The notes beneath the pieces are model-generated. The model did no database searches. It saw only the letters and a list, made by a program, of their open reading frames with translations, and was not told the origin of the DNA. The position numbers were made by a program, and so were the translations under genes. Positions 1 through 5,968 of a stretch of 64,000 nt of DNA are shown here, piece after piece; position 1 is the first letter of the stretch; each line of letters opens with the position of its first letter. The DNA comes from an uncultured Blautia sp. (GTDB lineage: Bacteria; Bacillota; Clostridia; Lachnospirales; Lachnospiraceae), in assembly GCF_947654165.1 (NCBI RefSeq), contig NZ_CANTKB010000018.1:1-64000 (forward strand). Reading direction: 5' to 3'.

Positions 1-10
1 CGATAATTTC

Positions 11-40
11 ATCTGTTACCTCATAATAGAGGTAACAGAT
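11..40. other. perfect 12-bp hairpin without T-tract
   Basis: ATCTGTTACCTC at 11-22 and its exact reverse complement at 29-40 enclose a 6-nt loop (ATAATA). Neither strand has a T-run after the stem, so it is not a typical terminator. It may be the edge of an element or a regulatory structure of a gene left of the window. The stretch 41-228 shows nothing else I can name. Confidence 0.5.
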
Positions 41-228
41 ATGCTAAATATCAATAATACAGTACACTAGTATGAATGCTCTGGTTGTGGGGATTTTTAA
101 AATATTTCCATTGGTATTATTAATGTGTAGAGTATATAACTCTAACTTTCTATATCTAAAATTGGACTCATATCTTGAAAAATCAATATTTTAACTTATA
201 AAATAACATTTTGGTAGTGGACGAAACC

Positions 229-487
229 CTATTCCAATGCTTTTTCGGTTGGAAATATTATTTTGTTATTTATAGTCTATGTGTTTGAGGTACGAATAGG
301 TGGTTTTTAAGAAAGCACGAAATCTGACTTACTTATTCGGGAGCAAAATAGGCTGAAAAGTGAAAGTCTTGGAAGTTGGCCTGTGTGAGTCGGAAAAAAA
401 TAGGCTTATATGAAAAAACATGCAATCCCACCTATTTGAGTTACAAAAAAGCAGGTTGAAACGGGGAGATTATGAAAATTAGCCTAT
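229..487 (+). repeat. 52-bp-period tandem array, copy 1
   Basis: This is an AT-rich non-coding array. A 47-bp leader-like block (from 229, CTATTCCAATGCTTTTTCGG...) is followed by about four units of the form CCTAY-N15/16-ATAGGY-N26, each 51-52 bp. Recognisable unit borders include ATAGGT at about 296-301, ATAGGC at about 347, CCTGT, TAGGC, CCTAT, GCAGGT and a last CCTAT at about 483. Within a unit, CCTAY and RTAGG are complementary and could pair. Its sequence matches copy 2 (2987-3317) on the opposite strand, less exactly one unit. I do not recognise a named family. The bases 488-680 after it hold nothing I can identify. Confidence 0.8.
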
Positions 488-681
488 TTATGGTCTGACT
501 GGTAAAATCATCAAACTCTATAAATGTTTTCCCGGTGCTAACACATCCTTTTTATGGATAAAAGCATTAATTTTCCAAGGCGAAACACATCAAACGTTGT
601 TGAAGTTTGAGTAAGGTTGATTGATAAAAAGGAATTGGAGATAGAGTATCAGAAGCAGAATATATATGCTATAAGTAAATG

Positions 682-722
682 AAAAACGCCAGAATCGGAA
701 AAGTCCGAAATTGGCGTTTTTT
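682..722 (-). terminator. rho-independent terminator after the GNAT gene
   Basis: AAAAACGCCA at 682-691 pairs with TGGCGTTTTTT at about 712-722, with an inner stem of TCGG/CCGA. Read on the minus strand, the stem ends in a T-run just downstream of the acetyltransferase stop. It is also T-tailed on the plus strand. Confidence 0.75.
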
Positions 723-740
723 AATTGCGTTTTTAAGGGC

Positions 741-1292
741 TTAGAATGCCGGAAAAGTTTCCTTGATACGTATGCCGGACAAGCGGAAAAATAAGCGACC
801 CAGAGCATATTGCTGCAGACGGAGATATTCTTCGGGAGAAACTTTAGAGCCGTAGTTCAAAATTTCCATTTCCCCGCTGGCACCATCGATGAAAATATCA
901 GAAGAAGAGAATCCGTTTTTAACATAAAATTTTCTGCGGGCAATTCGCTGTTCATGGTTCTCTGCACAAGGGTCCAGACGTTCAATGAGGAGTACGATTT
1001 TCCTGCCAGAGAAGTGGCGGCAGATTTCCTGTATCAGAAAACTTCCGGTACCTTTGCTGCGAATTTTGCTGGATACCGCCAGATAATCAACCATTACCAT
1101 ATTTTCATATGGGATAGCCATAATAAATCCAAGTACAGTATTTTCTTCTAAAGCTGTGAAAATTGCAGCTTTTCCTTTTTGGACAGAATGATAGATAGAA
1201 TGAAATGGTTTTCGTTCACGCTTCGGAAATGCTTCCATATAGATTTCTTTTACTTGTTTCCAATGATTTTGTTGAATTTTAGAAAAGTTCAT
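741..1292 (-). CDS. GNAT-family N-acetyltransferase
   Basis: This 183-residue protein has the layout of a GNAT fold. An N-terminal helix and strand region is followed by the beta4 segment VMVDYLAVSSKIRSKGTGS at about residues 66-84, which corresponds to acetyl-CoA-binding motif A (R/Q-x-x-G-x-G/A; here R-S-K-G-T-G). It ends in FYVKNGF, a typical C-terminal GNAT signature. Such enzymes transfer an acetyl group from acetyl-CoA to an amine; the substrate cannot be read from the sequence. The ATG at 1292 is preceded by AGGAGG. The gene is monocistronic, transcribed from a promoter at 1337-1365, and divergent from a second, dissimilar GNAT gene. Confidence 0.85.
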   Translation of the reverse strand: MNFSKIQQNHWKQVKEIYMEAFPKRERKPFHSIYHSVQKGKAAIFTALEENTVLGFIMAIPYENMVMVDYLAVSSKIRSKGTGSFLIQEICRHFSGRKIVLLIERLDPCAENHEQRIARRKFYVKNGFSSSDIFIDGASGEMEILNYGSKVSPEEYLRLQQYALGRLFFRLSGIRIKETFPAF

Positions 1293-1336
1293 GAATCATC
1301 CTCCTGAATCTTGCAGTTCGTTTTTACATAGGGTAT

Positions 1337-1365
1337 CATATAATGTACACTAACTGTACAGTCAA
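1337..1365 (-). promoter_or_regulatory. promoter with TGTACA-N5-TGTACA operator
   Basis: On the minus strand TTGACT (1365-1360) and TATATG (1342-1337) are 17 bp apart. The spacer contains TGTACA at 1344-1349 and 1355-1360, a dyad centred between the promoter boxes. That is a position where a bound repressor would block RNA polymerase. The regulator is unknown; this is inference from the symmetry. Confidence 0.55.
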
Positions 1366-1442
1366 GACTAATTTGTTTTTTATATTTGTACAGATTGGAA
1401 GGTATGTGAGCATTAAGAAAAACAGAGAGAAGGAGAAAAATA

Positions 1443-1940
1443 ATGGATTCAGAGAACACAATTATCAGGCAGATACGGGAAGATGATGACAAAGCACTTG
1501 CTGATACTATCAGAAAAAACCTGGAAAAATTCCATCTGGATATTCCGGGAACTGTTTATTATGATCCAGAACTAAATCACCTGAGCCGGTATTACACCGG
1601 GAATCATGGAAAAAGAGCATATTTTGTTGTAGAAGATGGGAAAGGGCAGGCTTTAGGCGGAATCGGAATCGACTGTTTTCCGGGATTTAAAAACTGTGCT
1701 GAGATACAGAAACTATATTTGTCAGAGGAAGCAAAAGGAAGAGGGCTTGGGAAAAAGTTGCTGAAGACAGCAGAAGAGTATGCTGTTGGGGTAGGATACC
1801 AAAGTCTGTATCTGGAAACCCACACCAATCTGGAGATTGCCATTCACTTGTACGAAAAGGCAGGTTTTCATGAAATAGAGAAGCCACAGGTAGTACAACA
1901 TAATACCATGAATCTGTTCATGCTGAAAGAACTTCCATAA
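1443..1940 (+). CDS. GNAT-family N-acetyltransferase
   Basis: This 165-residue GNAT protein has motif A visible as IQKLYLSEEAKGRGLGKKLL at about residues 88-107 (R-G-L-G is the pyrophosphate-binding loop). The C-terminal motif is LYEKAGFHEI. The length fits the family's usual 150-180 residues. The start ATG follows GAAGGAG at a good spacing. It is divergent from the other GNAT gene and the intervening 150 bp hold the shared control region. The substrate is unknown. The protein resembles small-molecule acetyltransferases more than ribosomal RimI in its long N-terminal extension. Confidence 0.85.
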   Translation: MDSENTIIRQIREDDDKALADTIRKNLEKFHLDIPGTVYYDPELNHLSRYYTGNHGKRAYFVVEDGKGQALGGIGIDCFPGFKNCAEIQKLYLSEEAKGRGLGKKLLKTAEEYAVGVGYQSLYLETHTNLEIAIHLYEKAGFHEIEKPQVVQHNTMNLFMLKELP

Positions 1941-2077
1941 ATAACAGCTTGTAGTTAAAGAGACCGCAATTTTTGCAATGTATGCAACAATCTTCTCAAT
2001 CGATTTTAATCGCAGAAGCAGTATAATGAATATAACAACAGAGAAGGTAAAAAATGGAAACGGGAGGTTGCATACAA

Positions 2078-2929
2078 ATGAGTCAGAATGTATTAAGTAC
2101 AAATTTAAGTGGGAAAGTAGCAGTAGTAACAGGTGCAGGAGGAGTCCTTTGCGGAGCATTGGCAAAGGCACTGGCACGGGCTGGAGCCAAGGTGGCACTC
2201 TTAAACAGAAGTATGGAAAAAACAGAAAAATATGCAGAAGAAATTCTTGCAGAAGGCGGCACAGCCAAAGCATATCAGTGCAATGTATTAGATAAATCCG
2301 CCTGTTTTGCTGTAGCAGAAGAGGTTCAAAAGGATTTCGGACCATGTGATATTCTGGTAAATGGGGCAGGAGGCAATAATCCTAAGGCGACCACAGATAT
2401 GGAATATTTTGAACCAGACAGCATAGAGGGAGACATGAAAAGCTTTTTTGATCTGGAAGAGGAAGGTGTGGATGCCGTATTCCGCCTGAATTTTCTGGGA
2501 ACCCTGCTTCCTACACAGGCGTTTGCAAGACAAATGACAGGAAGAGAAGGATGCAGCATTATTAATATTAGTTCTATGAATGCGTTTACTCCTTTGACCA
2601 AGATTCCGGCATATTCTGGTGCAAAAGCGGCTATATCGAACTTTACACAATGGCTGGCAGTTCATTTTTCCAAGGCGGGAATCCGTGTGAATGCCATTGC
2701 TCCGGGATTTTTTGCTTCAAAACAAAACGAAAAACTTTTGTGGAATGAAGACGGAACGCCAACAGCACGTACCAGGAAAATCCTAGAAGCAACACCAATG
2801 GGACGCTTTGGAAATCCTGAGGAATTAGAAGGGCTGCTCCTGTTTCTGGTAGACAGCAAGGCCGCAAGCTTTATCACTGGTGTAGTCATTCCAGTAGATG
2901 GTGGATTTCAGGCATATTCAGGAGTATAA
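2078..2929 (+). CDS. SDR oxidoreductase, D-mannonate oxidoreductase-like
   Basis: This is a short-chain dehydrogenase/reductase with a classical Rossmann start (VVTGAGGVLCGALAKALARA; TGxxxGxG-like glycine motif), NGAGG, the catalytic Ser in NISSMNAF, the YSGAKAA catalytic Tyr-Lys pair, and VDGGF near the C-terminus. The insert around FFDLEEEGVDAVFRLNFLGTL and the ending resemble fructuronate reductase/mannonate oxidoreductase of hexuronate catabolism, which reduces fructuronate to mannonate with NAD(P)H. I chose ATG 2078 because GGGAGG lies about 10 bp upstream; an upstream in-frame ATG at 2054 has no such site. No other uronate gene is nearby. A 53-bp relic of a paralogue lies at 3346. Confidence 0.8.
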   Translation: MSQNVLSTNLSGKVAVVTGAGGVLCGALAKALARAGAKVALLNRSMEKTEKYAEEILAEGGTAKAYQCNVLDKSACFAVAEEVQKDFGPCDILVNGAGGNNPKATTDMEYFEPDSIEGDMKSFFDLEEEGVDAVFRLNFLGTLLPTQAFARQMTGREGCSIINISSMNAFTPLTKIPAYSGAKAAISNFTQWLAVHFSKAGIRVNAIAPGFFASKQNEKLLWNEDGTPTARTRKILEATPMGRFGNPEELEGLLLFLVDSKAASFITGVVIPVDGGFQAYSGV

Positions 2930-2986
2930 AATGCGGGGCCATGATGAAACCCCGGATAATATTCGAAAATGTTTGGTAAAACAGTT

Positions 2987-3317
2987 GCCTAAAAATTCTA
3001 TAAAATAGGCCCAAATTCGTAATTTTGTCATTCCAACCTATTCTTTTGTAGCCCCAATAGGTGGGATTTCATGTTTTACTCATATAAGCCTACTTTTTTC
3101 TGACTCATATAGGTCAAATTGCAAGATTTTCACTTTTCAACTTATTTTTCTCTCTTATAATATAGGCCAAATTTAGATAATCTTGTTCAAAAGCCTATTT
3201 TGATCTAAAATATGTAGGTGTGATTTTAGATTTATTTAAAAACCACCTATTTGTGCCTGAAAAATGTAGGCTAAAAATCACAAAATAATATTTTTAACCG
3301 AAAAAATATTGGAATAG
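2987..3317 (-). repeat. 52-bp-period tandem array, copy 2 (inverted)
   Basis: Read on the minus strand, this starts with the same 47-bp block as copy 1 (CTATTCCAATATTTTTTCGG...). It continues with five units of 52, 52, 53, 52 and 52 bp, each CCTAY-N15/16-(A)TARGY-N26, and a partial sixth ending in TTTTTAGGC. The inter-motif sequences match copy 1 unit by unit. Compared with copy 2, copy 1 lacks one unit, with the junction falling in register (left half of unit 2 joined to right half of unit 3). The array is non-coding and fills nearly all of the gap between the SDR gene and the gene relics. Confidence 0.8.
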
Positions 3318-3345
3318 AGGCTTATCTGTTGCCGCAATTCTGTTT

Positions 3346-3398
3346 TAATTCTTGCAGAAGGCGGCACAGCCAAAGTATATCCGTGCAATGTATCAGAT
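3346..3398 (+). pseudogene. 53-bp relic of an SDR paralogue
   Basis: This stretch is nearly identical to 2243-2295 inside the intact SDR gene: ATTCTTGCAGAAGGCGGCAC is shared, and only about three substitutions occur over some 50 bp. In the SDR frame it would read ILAEGGTAKVYPCNVSD. The rest of that gene is missing, and sequence without recognisable SDR character follows. It begins about 30 bp beyond the boundary of array copy 2. It is either a remnant of a second mannonate-oxidoreductase-like gene or a small duplication. Confidence 0.75.
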
Positions 3399-3935
3399 AT
3401 ATGATAACCGGATGCGGATGCTGAGACGATTCCGTCAGGAAGCAGATATGGAACTTCCGCTGAACCAGGTACTTCCCTATTTTGAAAACTGCTGGACCAG
3501 CAATTTTCTGAGAATGTTTATTAATACAAGCAAAAGAAAGAGGCTGGATTTTACAAAAAACAGCTTACCTATCAGCTTGCATTGGCAGATGAATTAAAAC
3601 AGAAAGCTCAATCATCCGGTTCTGTTATTACCGGGATAAAATATGGAACGATTTGTCTGATGCTCCGTTATTTCCTGGGAGGAATATGATGACGAAACCA
3701 TTGACAGTTTCAATCTGATTCTCAAATCCCTGTGTATTCTTGTGGAGGATTTCCCGGAATGCAAAGAGGGAATACAGCGAGTGTTTGGTCATTTGCTGGA
3801 TATGTATACACATTTTCCAAGTAATAATTATCTGGAATGTGTTGCAGATGGGTTTATTTATTTGTATCTGATTCCTGTACTTAGGTATCTGGAAACAGAG
3901 GAAATCCTGCCTGCACTTTTGCGTCTGACTGTATA
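3399..3935 (+). pseudogene. frameshifted remnant of an unidentified gene
   Basis: Coding character continues through two compensating frame changes, at about 3540 and 3680. The pieces read FRQEADMELPLNQVLPYFEN, then FYKKQLTYQLALADELKQKA, then FNLILKSLCILVEDFPECKE up to YLETEEILPALLRL. The product would be mostly helical, about 175 residues, without an N-terminus. I do not recognise the family. The helix-rich pattern could suit a regulator's effector domain, but that is a guess. The frame is lost at an in-frame stop (about 3936), where the amidohydrolase relic begins. Confidence 0.55.
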
Positions 3936-3938
3936 TAG

Positions 3939-4364
3939 GCAGCCACAGATTACCTGGGCCGCAGTTATGCAAAAAATAAAACCTTTGAAAGAGCTGAAAA
4001 GATATCTCCGGCGGGAACGGCGAAGGCTTTGGGGCTGCCGTTTACCTTTCATCAGGACAGCCCGGTTCTCATGCCGGATGTGTTTCAATCTATCTGGTGC
4101 GGTATAAAACGTGTGACAAAAGCCGGAGCAGTGCTGTCACAAGAGGAAAAAATCAGTGTTTATGACGGACTCAAGGCAATGACAGTCTATGCTGCATATC
4201 AATATGGGGAAGAAAACCAAAAGGGAAAAATACAAGAAGGGAAAACAGCGGATTTCATCATTCTTGACAGAAACCCTTTGGAGATTCCCACAGATGAAGT
4301 GAAGGATGTAAAGGTCCTGGAAACCATAAAAGAAGGAAAGCAGATTTATATTTTGGAAGAATAA
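3939..4364 (+). pseudogene. C-terminal fragment of a YtcJ-type amidohydrolase
   Basis: An open frame of about 141 residues without a proper start reads YLGRSYAKNKTFERAEKISP, then LGLPFTFHQDSPVLMPD, and ends with KIQEGKTADFIILDRNPLEI. FHQDSPV and the EGKxADxxILDxNP ending are typical of the C-terminal barrel end and beta-sandwich return of the amidohydrolase_3 (YtcJ) family, which is normally over 500 residues. The N-terminal metal-binding HxH half is absent, so the protein cannot be catalytic. It directly follows the frameshifted unknown gene remnant. Confidence 0.75.
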
Positions 4365-4397
4365 AAGAAGGAAACATTATGCTTTTCTATTTTTCTA

Positions 4398-4426
4398 TTG
4401 CTTTTCATCTGAAATCAGGATAAAAT
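4398..4426 (+). promoter_or_regulatory. sigma-A-type promoter
   Basis: TTGCTT (4398-4403) and TAAAAT (4421-4426) are separated by 17 bp, 35 bp before the start of the small unknown gene that precedes butyrate kinase. Confidence 0.55.
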
Positions 4427-4461
4427 CGGTTTAAAAAGTGATACAAAGAGGAGGAATGATT

Positions 4462-4791
4462 ATGAAACAGACAGATATAGAGCGTTTTGCATTTTTTTAT
4501 TTATGCGGAGAAAAAGATAGGGAATTATTACAGGGAACAAGAAAAATGTCATTTCATGATTTTGACCGCCTGACCTATCTGACAGAGGTTATAGGATTAG
4601 AAACTTACAGTATGGAAATCTGGAATCAGTATGCAGGACAGTTTGGCAAGGAATTAAAGCAGGTAGAGATAAGCTGTTTTGATGGCAGTGCAGTTTCCTG
4701 GCAGGAGCAGGCACAGATTCAGGATGACTGGCTGAAGAACTTCTACAACGGGATTCCGGATGAGCAGTCTATTAAATATCTGGCAAGATAA
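4462..4791 (+). CDS. hypothetical protein
   Basis: This is a 109-residue acidic, soluble protein (MKQTDIERFAFFYLCGEKDR... SIKYLAR). ATG 4462 is chosen because GAGGAGG lies at 4448-4454; ATG 4456 and GTG 4438 are in frame but badly spaced. There is no signal peptide, membrane segment or recognisable domain. It lies 38 bp upstream of butyrate kinase on the same strand and may be cotranscribed with it. It could be a lineage-restricted protein. Confidence 0.6.
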   Translation: MKQTDIERFAFFYLCGEKDRELLQGTRKMSFHDFDRLTYLTEVIGLETYSMEIWNQYAGQFGKELKQVEISCFDGSAVSWQEQAQIQDDWLKNFYNGIPDEQSIKYLAR

Positions 4792-4829
4792 GAAGTAAAG
4801 GTTCCAAGTGTAAAATACGAGGTGAATCT

Positions 4830-5903
4830 ATGGAAAAGGGATACAGGCAATTAATCATCAACCCCGGTTCTACCAGTACCAAACTGGCTGTGTTTCGGGA
4901 CAGCGAGAAACTCGTACAGGAGAATATCGAACACTCTCCTGAAGAACTTTCCAGATTCGAGACTATTACAGAACAGCTTCCTATGAGGATGAAGACATTG
5001 GAACGTTTTCTGGATCAGTATCAGGTGGAGGGAGAGAGTTTTTCTGCGGTTGTGGGAAGGGGCGGTCTGGTTCCGGGGCTTCAGAATGGAGGGTATGTAG
5101 TAAATACGGCACTTTATCATGCCCTGGAAGGTGATATCAGTTCCCCTCATGCATCAAACCTTGGTGGTATGATGGCTTTTTCTGTGGGGGAGCAGTATGG
5201 GATTCCGGCATATATCTATGATGCTGTGACCTCGGGAAGTCTTTCTCCGGTGGCTCAGATCACAGGGATGAAGGATATCCGTCGTCAGAGTTTCTGCCAT
5301 GTGTTGAACAGTCGTGCAATGGCCATGAAATATGCGGCGGAATGCGGTGTGGATTACAAAAATCTCCGGCTTTTGGTGGCACATCTGGGCGGTGGGATTT
5401 CCGTAAGTGTTCATGAGCACGGTGTGATCGTGGATACCATCGGAGATGATGAAGGACAGTTTTCACCGGAGCGATCCGGAAGTGTTCCTTCTCTGGAACT
5501 GATCCGGCTGTGCTATTCCGGTAACTATACATTCCAGGAAATGAAGAAAAAGATTCGGGGAATGGGAGGCATGTATGCACATCTTGGAACCAGTGACTGC
5601 CGAGTGATCGAAAAGAGAATCCGGGAGGGAGATGTCTATGCAGATCAGGTATTTCAGGCTCAGGCATATCAGATTGCCAAAGGGATTGGCCAGTTGTCCA
5701 TTGTGTTAAAAGGCAGATGTGATGCGATTATTCTTACGGGAGGGCTTGCATACTCGAAAATGTTGACCAAACGTGTGGAAGAATATGTCGGGTTTCTGGC
5801 ACCTGTTGTGGTCATGCCTGGAGAAAATGAGATGGAAGCCCTGGCCCTTGGAGGTCTCAGGATGCTGCGGGGAGAAGAGGCGGCTCATCTTTATTGCGAA
5901 TAA
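4830..5903 (+). CDS. buk: butyrate kinase
   Basis: This 357-residue member of the acetate/butyrate kinase (ASKHA) family begins with the phosphate-binding motif INPGSTSTKLAVF. It contains VVGRGG, HASNLGGMMAFS, HLGGGISVSVHEHG and the adenosine-site ILTGGLAYS near residue 300. Butyrate kinase converts butyryl-phosphate and ADP to butyrate and ATP; related enzymes act on branched-chain acyl phosphates. ATG 4830 follows GAGGTGA. Its usual partner, phosphotransbutyrylase, is not adjacent. An alternative name is branched-chain carboxylic acid kinase. Confidence 0.9.
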   Translation: MEKGYRQLIINPGSTSTKLAVFRDSEKLVQENIEHSPEELSRFETITEQLPMRMKTLERFLDQYQVEGESFSAVVGRGGLVPGLQNGGYVVNTALYHALEGDISSPHASNLGGMMAFSVGEQYGIPAYIYDAVTSGSLSPVAQITGMKDIRRQSFCHVLNSRAMAMKYAAECGVDYKNLRLLVAHLGGGISVSVHEHGVIVDTIGDDEGQFSPERSGSVPSLELIRLCYSGNYTFQEMKKKIRGMGGMYAHLGTSDCRVIEKRIREGDVYADQVFQAQAYQIAKGIGQLSIVLKGRCDAIILTGGLAYSKMLTKRVEEYVGFLAPVVVMPGENEMEALALGGLRMLRGEEAAHLYCE

Positions 5904-5922
5904 GAAAAAAGACAAGACAAAT

Positions 5923-5957
5923 AAGAAAGAACTGTCACAAAGCGGCAGTTCTTTCTT
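5923..5957. terminator. bidirectional terminator
   Basis: AAGAAAGAACTG (5923-5934) pairs with CAGTTCTTTCTT (5946-5957) between the convergent butyrate kinase and GH31 genes. Confidence 0.8.
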
Positions 5958-5968
5958 GCTTTTAATAC

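Noticed and set aside
590..808. Small minus-strand ORF of 72 codons
   Set aside because: It overlaps the GNAT terminator and the end of that gene, lacks a ribosome binding site and has no protein-like pattern.
229..3317. CRISPR array
   Set aside because: The regularly spaced CCTAY/TAGGY motifs suggested repeats, but the conserved part is only 5-6 bp. The intervening sequences are homologous between the two arrays, and no cas gene is present.
229..3317. Composite transposon or insertion sequence with inverted repeats
   Set aside because: The inverted arrays flank three genes, but none encodes a transposase or recombinase, and the sequence just outside the arrays shows no evident target duplication.
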